Source: Longimicrobiaceae bacterium (GTDB taxonomy: Bacteria > Gemmatimonadota > Gemmatimonadetes > Longimicrobiales > Longimicrobiaceae). Taken from it: DNA of 23,880 nt. The translations under genes and the position numbers were made by a program. The DNA is taken from the NCBI GenBank assembly GCA_030146875.1, contig JASLAX010000217.1, positions 1 to 23,880 on the forward strand. Reading direction: 5' to 3'. A model generated the notes under the pieces. That model was not told where the DNA came from and searched no databases. It saw nothing but the letters and a program-made list of their open reading frames with translations. Positions 7,241-14,669 of this stretch are shown in pieces. How positions within the stretch are numbered: the stretch's first letter is position 1; each line of letters opens with the position of its first letter.

Positions 7241-7839
7241 GATCCCACCGCGGCGGTCACGCCGGTGATGCGCGAGGCGACCTCGGGCACGTGGACGGGG
7301 CCGGTGTCCAGGCGGACGACCCGCGCCACGTACGGAATGCTCAGCTTGTAGTCGTGCGGGAGCGAGTCGTACGTCCGCATCACCGCCTCGGTGGAGATCT
7401 CCTCCATCACCACCTGCACCGTCTCGTTGGGCGCCCACCCGGCGCCGGCCACCAGCAGCGGCCCGGCCAGCGTGGGGGTGGACTCCAGCACCTGCATGGC
7501 GCGGCCGAGGATGCGCATCTCGTACTCGGCGTTGTCGGCCCAGGCGGTGATCAGGAAGTGCACGTCCAGCGGCAGGTGTCCCCGCCCGTCCAGCGCCCCC
7601 ACGGCGCTCCAGCCGGCCCGCGTGGTCTTGTTGAAGTCCACGCGGTACACGTAGATCGAGAGCGTGGGCGGGGCGATGGCGGTGCTGGTGCTGGAGACGT
7701 CGAAGTCCTCGGTGCGCACCAGCGCGACCTTGGCCTTCTTGGCCGAGTTGGGGATGGGGTCGCCGGTGCCCTTGAAGGAGGCAGCCAGCAGGCGCTCCAC
7801 GCTCAGCCCCAGCGCCGCGATGCAGTCGTAGCCCGCCAC
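7237..7839 (-). CDS. DUF4255 / Pvc16-N family CIS tail-terminator protein
   Basis: This 200-aa protein matches the DUF4255 (Pvc16 N-terminal) family, whose Afp16/Pvc16 members cap the distal end of the contractile tail and help set its length. Characteristic parts are the start YDCIAALGLSVERLL, the APPTLSIYVYRVDFN strand, LPLDVHFLITAWADNAEYEMRILGRAM, a central LESTP segment and a C-terminal HDYKLSIPYVARVVRLD. The frame extends upstream, but GTG 7839 is preferred because the family begins here and an AGGGGGG ribosome site lies just upstream, 14 nt after the receiver-like gene ends. The C-terminus overlaps the next gene by 4 nt. It has only the N-terminal domain and lacks the longer C-terminal extension of some Pvc16 proteins. 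Confidence 0.9.
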   Translation of the reverse strand: MAGYDCIAALGLSVERLLAASFKGTGDPIPNSAKKAKVALVRTEDFDVSSTSTAIAPPTLSIYVYRVDFNKTTRAGWSAVGALDGRGHLPLDVHFLITAWADNAEYEMRILGRAMQVLESTPTLAGPLLVAGAGWAPNETVQVVMEEISTEAVMRTYDSLPHDYKLSIPYVARVVRLDTGPVHVPEVASRITGVTAAVGS

Positions 7840-7853
7840 GTGGCCCGCCCCCC

Positions 7854-8336
7854 TCAGCTCGAAGTCATGAAGCGCGCCTCTCCCCGGATGGCCTCCAGCA
7901 GGGAGCGCGGGGAGACCTCGGCCAGGAAGTCGCGCCGCGGCACCAGCCGGTACACGGAGGCCAGCAGCCCGTCGGGCGACACCAGGACCAGCCGCATGGC
8001 CGGCGCGTCCCACACCAGCCGCGCGCACTCCTCGGGGATTCCGTCGCCGTCCACCGCCATCACCACGCAGTCGGCGCCGGTGCGCCCGGCCGCCTCGGAG
8101 AGCGCCGCGAAGGCGGGCACCTCGCCCACCACGTCGATGTCCGGCTCGGCCGTCACCGCGTCGGTCACGATGTCGCGGAGCATCCGGGGCATGGGCGCCA
8201 GGAGGAGTCGGGTTCGGGGCACGCAGGGGCTCTCGGGAGGGAGGTCCGGCACCGGCTCCAACGAATACGGCGGCGGGAGCCGCGGTCCTATGGGCCCACG
8301 GGACCGAAGTGGGTGGGGTGGAGGATCTAGATCCAT
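7854..8336 (-). CDS. Receiver-like (pseudo-receiver) protein heading the CIS genes
   Basis: From about residue 39 the sequence follows a response-regulator receiver fold: TRLLLAPMPRMLRDIVTDAV, EPDIDVVGEV, ADCVVMAV, MRLVLVSPDG and a last helix SPRSLLEAIRGEA. However, the acidic pair after strand 1 is missing (LAPMP) and the phospho-acceptor position in ADCVVMAV is not Asp. It is therefore probably a phosphorylation-independent receiver. There is no DNA-binding domain. ATG 8336 gives 160 aa with a proline-rich N-terminus; an alternative GTG at 8222 gives 122 aa, about one receiver domain, and neither has a Shine-Dalgarno. It ends 14 nt before the DUF4255 start, so it is probably co-transcribed with the CIS genes. 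Role is inferred only. Confidence 0.7.
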   Translation of the reverse strand: MDLDPPPHPLRSRGPIGPRLPPPYSLEPVPDLPPESPCVPRTRLLLAPMPRMLRDIVTDAVTAEPDIDVVGEVPAFAALSEAAGRTGADCVVMAVDGDGIPEECARLVWDAPAMRLVLVSPDGLLASVYRLVPRRDFLAEVSPRSLLEAIRGEARFMTSS

Positions 8337-8503
8337 CGCGTGGAGGGATCCGGTCCGGGTGGCGTGGACCGGGGGAGGGGTCCGGCGCGGAAGGCGTTGC
8401 GGGGAGCCGGCGTGGGCGGCACCTTCGGGCGGAGGGCCGGTCGTGCGGCGAAGGCTTCTTGATCATCCAACTCGCGCCGCCCTCGGGAGGGCGGCCGACA
8501 ACC
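8337..8503. promoter_or_regulatory. Divergent intergenic region with a hairpin covering a ribosome-binding site
   Basis: This gap separates the minus-strand CIS cluster from a plus-strand gene. At 8476-8495 GCCGCCCTC (8476-8484) pairs perfectly with GAGGGCGGC (8487-8495). The only purine-rich ribosome site for the GTG start at 8504 (GGGAGG, 8485-8490) lies in the turn and right arm, so the hairpin could hide it. I see no convincing -35/-10 pair for either direction. Confidence 0.45.
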
Positions 8504-9217
8504 GTGAGCAAGATGACGTCAGCGGAGCTGTTGAAGACCATGGACTCAAAAGCCGAGGAGTTCGAGTTTCCGGTCCTGGACAACGCGAGCTGGGACTACG
8601 CCGGCGGCCGAATCCGGGCGTTCCGACGCGGGGCCGAGGTGGCGGTCGTGTTCGAGCTCCTGGTCTTCCAGCCGGGATCGCACCAGTTCCTCACCGACGT
8701 CTACGCCTACGGGGATCTGCTGCGGCACCCGGGCGGCTACGTCACCTCGTGGACGCTGCTCTCGGAAGTACCCAGCCACCCGCTGTTCGACGAGGACGGG
8801 GAGTGGAGGCGTGACGTTCCGGTCAGGCGAGTCTCCGTGAACGGCATCACGGTCGTGGCGAACAGGCAGGGCGTCACTGAGGTATCGGCGGAGGGCGAGA
8901 TCGGAGTGCAGCTCTCGTGGGGAGACGATGCGGCCGAGGGTGATTTCGTCCTGGCGCTGGCGCGAGAGCTGGGGATGCGCATGCTCGTGCCGGAAGGGAA
9001 GCTGCTGGAGGCGGTGCCGGAGCTAGCGGGCGCGGAGGAGGTGGCGCGCCTGAGCCGGTGGGATCACCCCGACGTCGCCGCGGGAGCCCTACCGTCGTCC
9101 TCCAGGGCGGTCGCTGGACTGGCCGCGCTACTCACGCGTGAGGCGGACGACCTTCCTCGTGATCCCCTGCGGGACAACTCCGACCGCCGGTTCTGGGTCG
9201 CGCGGGAAGAGTCGTGA
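8504..9217 (+). CDS. Unrecognised soluble protein, possibly DUF7003-like
   Basis: The 237-aa product has no signal peptide or membrane segment. It opens with a helix (MTSAELLKTMDSKAEEFEF) followed by PVLDNASWDYAGGRIRAFR and AVVFELLVFQPGSHQF, a pattern I associate, without certainty, with the DUF7003 family of uncharacterised proteins. A middle segment (VRRVSVNGITVVANRQG, then EGEIGVQLSWGDD) is beta-rich, and the C-terminus has a helix-rich ELAGAEEVARLSRWDHPDVAAG stretch. GTG 8504 is chosen over ATG 8513 because GGGAGG lies a reasonable distance upstream; the two differ by three residues. The frame is open further upstream but has no support there. It stands alone between divergent and lipoprotein genes, so context gives no function. 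Confidence 0.75.
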   Translation: MSKMTSAELLKTMDSKAEEFEFPVLDNASWDYAGGRIRAFRRGAEVAVVFELLVFQPGSHQFLTDVYAYGDLLRHPGGYVTSWTLLSEVPSHPLFDEDGEWRRDVPVRRVSVNGITVVANRQGVTEVSAEGEIGVQLSWGDDAAEGDFVLALARELGMRMLVPEGKLLEAVPELAGAEEVARLSRWDHPDVAAGALPSSSRAVAGLAALLTREADDLPRDPLRDNSDRRFWVAREES

Positions 9218-9356
9218 GAGGCGATCCGGTGGCTGGAACGCTCCGACGGACGCGGCGCGGCCTGGGTAGCGGCAGGCCGGGCACTTCTCCTCGCGCTTCC
9301 GATCGCTGCATCCCTCGCGAGGACGGATGGCCTCGGTCGGAGGAGCAGAGAGCCGC

Positions 9357-9599
9357 ATGAGATACGGGCGCGCGATCGTGGTGGCGACGCTCGTCGCCAC
9401 GGGGGTGGGCGGTTGCATGAGCTACATCGCAGGTGAGCACAACTCTCAGTGCGAGTTCTGCAACTCGGCAGGTGAGCTGAGCGCGTGGATGCTCTTCACG
9501 CACATCTTCGTGTGGTATTTCGCTTTGGTGTTCATCATCGTCCTCGTGCCTTGCGTAGCGATATTTCATGTGCACCGCGGAGATGGAAGGCCGACGTGA
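9357..9599 (+). CDS. Small putative lipoprotein/membrane protein, 80 aa
   Basis: The product begins with a basic N-terminus and a hydrophobic stretch ending in a lipobox-like VGGC (Cys20). A short loop with a CEFC pair follows, then one strong membrane segment (about 44-70), and it ends with HVHRGDGRPT. ATG 9357 is selected because GGAGGAG lies 11 nt upstream and the signal sequence starts there. Its stop overlaps the GTG start of the following lipoprotein as GTGA, so the two are probably translated together. No family is recognised. The two cysteines between lipobox and membrane segment could bind metal or form a disulfide, which is speculation. Confidence 0.65.
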   Translation: MRYGRAIVVATLVATGVGGCMSYIAGEHNSQCEFCNSAGELSAWMLFTHIFVWYFALVFIIVLVPCVAIFHVHRGDGRPT

Positions 9600-10273
9600 A
9601 CCAGAAGCCGACCGTCCGAGCGCTCCCGGCGCGGAAGCGCGTGTACGGGGATCTGCCGAGGCTGGCGCTGATGCTCCTCTGCCTCGGCGCCTGCGGACGG
9701 CAGGATGACGACGCCCTCCCGCTCGCGGGGGAGTGGCGGGTCCGGCTGGCATCGGCGGCTGCGCCCGATCCTCGTCTCCCGGGGCAGCGGTTTCCCGCGG
9801 AAGGCGTCTTCGTGTTCGGGACGAAGATCACCGACTACGGTCTTGAGGACGACCACTCCCTTCCACCTCTTCATCGCATGACCCTGGGGCGAACCTATCT
9901 CGCCCTGGATTCCGGCGCGCCCGTCGGACGGGACAGGGCGGGAACCCCGTTCCTGAAGGAATGGGAGTCCGCGGACGTGCTGGAGATGGTCCTGGTCTGG
10001 TCGACGAACGAGCGGGAGCTTTCCTTCGAGTTCGCCCCCATGGTCGATCACCACGGGCTCCACTTCCGCGCGCCTCTGGATGAAGCCGCCATGCGAGACG
10101 GATCGGTCCGGGGAACGTGGACGAGGGTCTTCTACGTCACCGGGAGGGGCCGCGGGGCAGATACGGTGGCCCACGGAACGTTTCACATGCGGCGCGTGCG
10201 TCCGACCAGCGTGACGGATTCGGCGATCACCCGCTCACGGAGAGCCGCCCGTGAATGGGGCCGGGATCGGTAG
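9596..10273 (+). CDS. Putative lipoprotein, 225 aa, unknown function
   Basis: GTG 9596 overlaps the previous stop and has GGAAGG just upstream. The first 33 residues form a long basic n-region (KPTVRALPARKRV), a hydrophobic LALMLLCLG and a lipobox ending in Cys33 (LGAC). The rest is predicted periplasmic: LAGEWRVRLASA near the start suggests a beta-barrel or lipocalin-like strand order (EGVFVFGTKI, RTYLALDSG, LEMVLVWSTNERELSFEF, GSVRGTWTRVFY, GTFHMRRV). That reading is tentative, and no catalytic motif is visible. It is probably the partner of the 80-aa membrane protein. A strong convergent terminator follows at 10297-10329. Confidence 0.75.
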   Translation: MNQKPTVRALPARKRVYGDLPRLALMLLCLGACGRQDDDALPLAGEWRVRLASAAAPDPRLPGQRFPAEGVFVFGTKITDYGLEDDHSLPPLHRMTLGRTYLALDSGAPVGRDRAGTPFLKEWESADVLEMVLVWSTNERELSFEFAPMVDHHGLHFRAPLDEAAMRDGSVRGTWTRVFYVTGRGRGADTVAHGTFHMRRVRPTSVTDSAITRSRRAAREWGRDR

Positions 10274-10296
10274 CAGGCGCCGCCCGGCAGAAAAGA

Positions 10297-10329
10297 AGAT
10301 CCCCCACCGGAAGCTCCGGCGGGGGATCT
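10297..10329. terminator. Convergent hairpin terminator
   Basis: AGATCCCCC (10297-10305) pairs with GGGGGATCT (10321-10329), and the stem continues after one mismatch with CCGGA/TCCGG around a 3-nt loop. It lies between the plus-strand lipoprotein gene (ends 10273) and the minus-strand LuxR gene (ends 10352). The A-rich run AAAAGAA on its left serves as a U-tract in the minus direction. Confidence 0.85.
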
Positions 10330-10351
10330 CCGCATCCGCGTAGACGACGGA

Positions 10352-11497
10352 TCAGGCGCCGTCGTCCAACGGTCCGCGGAGCAGGGCCAGCCCCAGCGCC
10401 TTCCGCGACCGCAGCCCCAGCTTCCCCAGCACGTTCTCCGTGTGCCGCCGCGCCGTGCTGGCGCTGACGAAGAGGTTCCGCGCCACCTGGTCGTTGGTGA
10501 GCCCCTCCGCCAGCAGCAGCGCGACCTCGGCCTCGCGGGGCGTGAGGGGGAAGCGCTCGCGCAGGGCGTCGGCGGTAGGGAGCAGGCTCTCGGCCTCGCC
10601 CTCCACCGCCAGCAGCACGGCGGGATGTCCCGCCGCGCGGTCCGCGCCGACGGGGGTGGCGCGCAGGCGGTAGCGGCCGCACGCGGTGCGCACCTCCGTC
10701 ACCGGAGTCGTGGACACCGACGACGTTGCCGCGAACGGCGATAGGGACGCCAGCAGCCCCGCGGCGGAGCGGCGGAGCGCGGCCTCCACGGTCGCGCTCT
10801 CCGGCTCGGCGGCCAGGAGGCGCGCGAGGGCGGCGTTGCGGTGCACCTCGCGCGCGTCGCCGTCGAAGAGCGCGAGCGGCTCGTCGATGCGGTCCAGGGC
10901 GTGGCGGTGGGCGTGGAAGCGGGAGAGGGCCTGCAGCCCCGCGCGGTAGGAGGGGAGCAGGATGCCGAGCAGCGCCAGCGCGCCCGCGTCGCCGAAGGGC
11001 GAGCGGCCGGGGCGGTCGTACGCCAGGGCGACCCCGGCGGAGAGCGGCTCGCCGCCCCCGTCCACCACCGCGCGGATGCGCAGCAGGTCGTGCATCCCCG
11101 CGGCGCGCTCCACCTCGTGGTAGTACCGGCACTCGCCCAGGCGGCTCTCCAGGATGCGGTCCACCACCGAGTGGCTGTAGACCTCCAGGCGGGCCGCCTC
11201 GGGGCGCGCCAGGAACTCCGTCACCAGCGGGTCGGGCGAGCTGACCCCCAGCAGGCGCGGCCGGTCCAGGAAGTAGCTGTGCGCCTCCAGCATCTCCGCG
11301 TCCACCCCCTCGGAGAGCACGGGCTGGTCCGCGGCGGGGAGCCAGTGGATCACGCGGTCGGCGCGGAACAGCGCGCGCATGCCGTCGCTCACCCCGCGCG
11401 CACAGTCGGCCGGAGAGGGCGCGCCGAGCGGGTCCAGCAGCGTGCGGGAGAGCGACTCCAGGCCGGAGAGGTCGGAGGGGGACAGGTGCAGCGTCAT
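10352..11497 (-). CDS. LuxR-family transcriptional regulator with N-terminal sensor region
   Basis: The 381-aa protein ends with a clear LuxR/GerE helix-turn-helix: LTPREAEVALLLAEGLTNDQ, VARNLFVSASTARRHTENVL and LGLRSRKAL (about residues 315-370). There is no receiver domain. Residues about 30-190 look GAF-like, and a PAS-like stretch (EPLALFDGDAREVHRNAALARLL) comes before the helix-turn-helix. ATG 11497 is chosen because the recognisable protein begins there; the upstream frame is low-complexity and no Shine-Dalgarno is visible. It is divergent from a SnoaL-like lipoprotein gene, and the intergenic region carries a perfect short dyad (11546-11557), so it may control itself and that neighbour. 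The ligand is unknown. Confidence 0.88.
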   Translation of the reverse strand: MTLHLSPSDLSGLESLSRTLLDPLGAPSPADCARGVSDGMRALFRADRVIHWLPAADQPVLSEGVDAEMLEAHSYFLDRPRLLGVSSPDPLVTEFLARPEAARLEVYSHSVVDRILESRLGECRYYHEVERAAGMHDLLRIRAVVDGGGEPLSAGVALAYDRPGRSPFGDAGALALLGILLPSYRAGLQALSRFHAHRHALDRIDEPLALFDGDAREVHRNAALARLLAAEPESATVEAALRRSAAGLLASLSPFAATSSVSTTPVTEVRTACGRYRLRATPVGADRAAGHPAVLLAVEGEAESLLPTADALRERFPLTPREAEVALLLAEGLTNDQVARNLFVSASTARRHTENVLGKLGLRSRKALGLALLRGPLDDGA

Positions 11498-11545
11498 GCG
11501 TGCGGCGGCGGAGCGGAGGGCGGCTGGCCGGGGTGGGCGAAAATC

Positions 11546-11557
11546 GGTAGAACTACC
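11546..11557. promoter_or_regulatory. Dyad GGTAG-AA-CTACC, candidate operator
   Basis: A perfect 5-bp inverted repeat with a 2-bp centre lies in the divergent region between the LuxR gene (start 11497) and the SnoaL-like gene (start 11661). A further imperfect inverted repeat (CGTTGTGTG near 11586, matched by CACACCACAACG near 11627-11638) sits downstream of it. A regulator site is plausible by position; no -35/-10 pair can be assigned firmly. Confidence 0.35.
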
Positions 11558-11660
11558 AGTACAGGCCCGCGGGCCCCGACGGTATCGTTGTGTGCGGCCC
11601 ACGGAGCGAGAGCGCTTCGGCGAGGGCACACCACAACGAACCCGAGAAGGCAGCGTGGAT

Positions 11661-12227
11661 ATGAAGATCAGGACCGGATCCCTTATCGTGGCGGTGCTGG
11701 CGGCGGGCGCCTGCTCGCAGCCGTCCTCCACCCCCGTCAGCGCGGACGCCGGCGACGCGGCGCCGGCGGCGGACGTCACCCTGGGCTACAGCCACATGGA
11801 ACGGCAGAACGAGGCGCTGGCCCTGCGCTTCTACGAGGAGATCTTCAACCGGGGCAACATGGCCGCCCTGGACGAGCTGGTCGCCGAGAACGTGGTGGAC
11901 CACAACCTGCCCCCGGGAATGCCGCCGGGCCGCGCGGGCGCCGCCATCCTGTTCGGCTCGTTCCGCCAGGCGTTCCCGGACCTGAAGGTGACGGTCCAGG
12001 ACGTGATCGTCCCGGGGGAGAAGGTGACGGCGCACGGCACCATGGAGGGCACGCACCAGGGGACGTTCATGGGCTTTCCCGCCACCGGCCGGCGCTTCAC
12101 CATCACCTGGATCGACGTGATGCACGTGCGGGACGGCCAGGTGGTGGACGTGTGGCACCAGGAGGACTTCCTGTCCATGCTCGTCCAGCTCGGGGCGGTC
12201 ACCCTTCCCGCCCCCAGCGGCGCCTGA
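11661..12227 (+). CDS. SnoaL-like ester-cyclase-fold lipoprotein
   Basis: The first 18 residues form a lipoprotein signal (hydrophobic LIVAVLAAG, Cys18 in LAAGACS), followed by an Ala/Asp-rich linker. From about residue 45 the protein matches the SnoaL-like polyketide-cyclase / NTF2 fold: NEALALRFYEEIFNRGNMAA, then ELVAENVVDHNLPPG, FRQAFPDLKVTVQDVIVPGE, VTAHGTMEGTHQGTFMGFPA and IDVMHVRDGQVVDVWHQEDF. Members include cyclases and many stress-associated proteins of unknown substrate. Most relatives are cytoplasmic, so the lipid-anchored form is slightly unusual. ATG 11661 follows GAGAAGG. A strong terminator comes 8 nt after the stop. It is divergent from the LuxR regulator, which may control it. 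Confidence 0.88.
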   Translation: MKIRTGSLIVAVLAAGACSQPSSTPVSADAGDAAPAADVTLGYSHMERQNEALALRFYEEIFNRGNMAALDELVAENVVDHNLPPGMPPGRAGAAILFGSFRQAFPDLKVTVQDVIVPGEKVTAHGTMEGTHQGTFMGFPATGRRFTITWIDVMHVRDGQVVDVWHQEDFLSMLVQLGAVTLPAPSGA

Positions 12228-12234
12228 CCCTGCG

Positions 12235-12269
12235 ACGAGGACCCCGCCGGCCGTCGGCGGGGTCCTCGT
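12235..12269. terminator. Convergent 15-bp hairpin terminator
   Basis: ACGAGGACCCCGCCG (12235-12249) pairs fully with CGGCGGGGTCCTCGT (12255-12269) around a 5-nt loop, followed by CTTCCTT. It ends the SnoaL-like gene (stop 12227) and, read the other way, the NarL-type regulator gene (stop 12296). Confidence 0.88.
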
Positions 12270-12295
12270 CTTCCTTCGCGGTGCGGCGGACGGAG

Positions 12296-12994
12296 CTACC
12301 CCCGGTCCGAGGCCCCCCGCCCCGCGAGCGTCCGGTCGCGGAGGCGCGCCACGGCGGCGCCGCGGCCGGTGACGCGCAGCTTCTCCAGGATGTTGTGCAC
12401 GTGGTTCTTGACCGTGGAGAGCTCGATGTGCAGCCGCCGTGAGATCTCCTTGTTGGTCATCCCCTGCCCGATCAGGCCCACGATCTCGGACTCGCGGCGC
12501 GTGAGCGAGGCCTCGTCCGACGTCTCGCGGGTGGAGAGCGTGGCGAGGCGCTGGAAGAGCGTGGCGGCCATCCGCGGGGACACCCGCAGCTCGCCGCACG
12601 CGGCGGCCTCCACCGCGGCCACCAGGTCGTCCATCGAGCCGTCGCGGGGAACGTAGCCCGTCACCCCGGCCGCGGCGCACGCCACCACATCGGCCTCCAC
12701 CTCACGCACCGCCAGCGCGACCACCCGGGCGCGCGGCGCCGACGCCTCCGCGGCCTGCACCACCCGCCCGCTCCCCTCCATCCCCAGGTCCAGCAGCACC
12801 ACCCCCGGCCGGAGCGCCGCCATGCGCTCCACGGCCTGCTCGGCGGTGGCCGCGGTCCCCACCACCTGCAGCGACGGGCGTAGCGCCAGGCTCTGCGACA
12901 GCCCCTCGCGGTACAGCGTCACGTCCGCGGCCACCAGCACGCGGATGGGACCGGGGGCGGCGGGTGGGGAGGAGAGATCCGGGGATCCATCCAT
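12296..12994 (-). CDS. NarL/FixJ-type response regulator
   Basis: The 232-aa protein has a receiver domain (about 17-130) and a LuxR-type helix-turn-helix (about 163-218: LTRRESEIVGLIGQGMTNKE, ISRRLHIELSTVKNHVHNIL). The phospho-acceptor Asp69 is present (VVLLDLGM), but the first acidic residue of the usual pair is Ala (VLVAADVTL) and the usual Lys in GYVLKD is Arg (GYVPRDG), so phosphotransfer may be altered. No histidine kinase is nearby, making it an orphan in this window. The start at ATG 12994 gives a short proline-rich lead before the receiver; no Shine-Dalgarno is visible. A TATACT-type -10 lies upstream at 13156-13161. Confidence 0.9.
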   Translation of the reverse strand: MDGSPDLSSPPAAPGPIRVLVAADVTLYREGLSQSLALRPSLQVVGTAATAEQAVERMAALRPGVVLLDLGMEGSGRVVQAAEASAPRARVVALAVREVEADVVACAAAGVTGYVPRDGSMDDLVAAVEAAACGELRVSPRMAATLFQRLATLSTRETSDEASLTRRESEIVGLIGQGMTNKEISRRLHIELSTVKNHVHNILEKLRVTGRGAAVARLRDRTLAGRGASDRG

Positions 12995-13400
12995 GCGCGA
13001 TCCGCAGGAGAAGGGGGCGTGGGATGCCGCCGCGGTGGTTCCGCCGGAAGGCGGGAGCGGGGCGTAGAGACGCGAAGGCCCCGGGACGAGAGTCCCCGGG
13101 GAGGGTCCGGCGGCGCGGCCGGCCCGATCGTGCCTTCGCGGCGGGCACCTCGCCCAGTATAGGAGCGGCGTCCGTCACACGCCAGGGCAGCACGTCCCAT
13201 ACCAGGGGGGACGCAAAGCGAGCGTAGCGAGTTGCCTCGCCCTATCTCCTTTGGGCATCGCGAAATCGGTTCCTGACCCGGAACGAAGTGGCCGCGTCGG
13301 GGGCACCTGGGGTGGGGCGCGCGGGTCCCGGTGTGGGGCGGAGCCGCCCCGGCAGGTCGCAGGCGGCGCCCGGAATGTCCCGCGGGGTCCGGTTGGTCGG
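12995..13400. other. 406-bp intergenic region with leader hairpin and possible promoter
   Basis: On the minus strand TATACT (13156-13161) is a good -10, with only a weak -35 candidate (CTGGCG, 18 nt away); it would give a leader of about 150 nt for the NarL-type gene. That leader contains a hairpin: CCCCGGGAC (13079-13087), loop GAGA, GTCCCCGGGG (13092-13101, one bulged C). A second, tight hairpin (GGGGCGG 13335-13341, CCGCCCC 13344-13350) may help terminate the CheY-like gene that ends at 13401. No coding sequence is convincing here. Confidence 0.5.
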
Positions 13401-13814
13401 TCACTCCGTCGGCGCGAGCAGGCGCCGGACGAGGGGTGGAAGGAGCACGGGGTCGAAGGGCTTCTCGAGAAGCTCGATCCCGGCCGCCACCACCCCGTGC
13501 CGCACCATGGCGTCTCGCGGGCGCCCCGACATGCAGAGGACGCGCACTCCCGGACGCTCCTCCGCCAGGTGGCGCGCGAGCTGGCCCCCGCTCATCCCGG
13601 GCAGCACCACGTCCGTCAGCAGCAGGTGGATGGGGCCGGGGAAGAGGCGCGACGCCGCCAGCGCCTCCATCCCGTCCGTCGCCTCCAGCACGCGGTAGCC
13701 CTCCCGGTCCAGCAGGCGCCGCACCACCCGCCGCACCGAGTCGTCGTCGTCCACCAGCAGGATCGTCTGGGCCGTCGTCTCGACCGGCACCGCCGTCGTC
13801 GTCGCCCGCGCCAT
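13401..13814 (-). CDS. CheY-like single-domain response regulator
   Basis: The 137-aa protein is a stand-alone receiver with all key residues: the acidic cluster in ILLVDDDDSVRRVV (about 22-25), phospho-acceptor Asp68 in LLLTDVVLPGMSG, Ser96 in VLCMSGRP and Lys118 in ELLEKPFDP. The MSGxxxxxL-type layout with EKPF resembles receivers that act with hybrid histidine kinases. The frame extends to 13952, but ATG 13814 is preferred because a GAGG ribosome site lies just upstream and the receiver follows a short linker. It has no output domain and no kinase neighbour, so its partner is unknown. It lies downstream of a TetR gene on the same strand, 213 nt after that gene ends. Confidence 0.9.
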   Translation of the reverse strand: MARATTTAVPVETTAQTILLVDDDDSVRRVVRRLLDREGYRVLEATDGMEALAASRLFPGPIHLLLTDVVLPGMSGGQLARHLAEERPGVRVLCMSGRPRDAMVRHGVVAAGIELLEKPFDPVLLPPLVRRLLAPTE

Positions 13815-14027
13815 CCGCACCTCGCTTCCCGCCTGTTCCCGGCGCGCTCCCCCGGCGACGGGTCCCCCGCAGCCTTCGACACCAGCCCCCCGCATCTCCC
13901 GCGCCACCCGCAACGTTCCGGCACGAAAGAATCGGATCGGGGTGGTCGCCACTCCCTCGCCCGCCGCCGCCGGACAAGGGGCGGGCTCGGGCCGACGGTG
14001 GAGCGCTCCCCGGGCGGGCGCCCGCGG

Positions 14028-14669
14028 CTACCGCGCCGCCGTGGCGCGGCGGACGGCGGCGCGCTCGGGCGGCGCCAGCCAGGCGTGCACGGCGTCCAGC
14101 AGGTGCTCCACCATCTCGGGCACCGGGACCGGCGCCTTCAGCTTGATGGTCTGGAAGATGAGCCCGTCCCGGGCCGCCAGGATCAGCCCGGCCGCACCCT
14201 CGGGGTCGGCGTCCGCCCGGAACTCGCCCGAGGCCATCCCCCGCCGCACCAGCGCCGCCAGCGCCGCGTGGTAGCGCGTGTAGCGGGCCTCCATCGACGC
14301 GCGCACCGCCGGGATCTCCGCCGCGGAGAGCCACAGGTCCAGGATCGCCGTGAGCCCCGAAGCCGCCCGCGGCTCGCTGGTCACGGGCGTCAGGTACGCC
14401 AGCCCCTGCGCGAGCTGCTCCTCCGCCGTCTCCCCCGCGCGCGGGGCGAGCCGCTCGAGCTGCGCCTCCATGTAGCGGTCGGCCAGCGTGAGCAGGATCG
14501 CCTCCTTGCTGTCGAAGTACGCGTACAGCCCCCCCTTGGTGAGCCCGACCGCCTCGGCGATCGTGCGCATGTTGGTGCCGCCGTAGCCGTGCGTGGCCAG
14601 GCAGTCCAGCGCCGCGCGCAGGATGGCTTCGCGGCGGTCCGCGCGGAGCTTGTCCGAGATCTTGGGCAT
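14028..14669 (-). CDS. TetR/AcrR-family transcriptional regulator
   Basis: The 213-aa protein begins with the TetR helix-turn-helix: ADRREAILRAALDCLATHGY, GGTNMRTIAEAVGLTKGGLY and AYFDSKEAILLTLADRY (about residues 8-60). The C-terminal domain is helical and ligand-binding in the family (TAILDLWLSAAEIPAVRASM, then GLILAARDGLIFQTIKLKAP). The frame is open far upstream, but ATG 14669 is chosen because the family starts 8-10 residues before the helix-turn-helix; no clear Shine-Dalgarno is visible. It is divergent from the YpfJ-type metallopeptidase gene (start 14887), so that gene is the first candidate target, although divergence alone is weak evidence. Confidence 0.93.
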   Translation of the reverse strand: MPKISDKLRADRREAILRAALDCLATHGYGGTNMRTIAEAVGLTKGGLYAYFDSKEAILLTLADRYMEAQLERLAPRAGETAEEQLAQGLAYLTPVTSEPRAASGLTAILDLWLSAAEIPAVRASMEARYTRYHAALAALVRRGMASGEFRADADPEGAAGLILAARDGLIFQTIKLKAPVPVPEMVEHLLDAVHAWLAPPERAAVRRATAAR

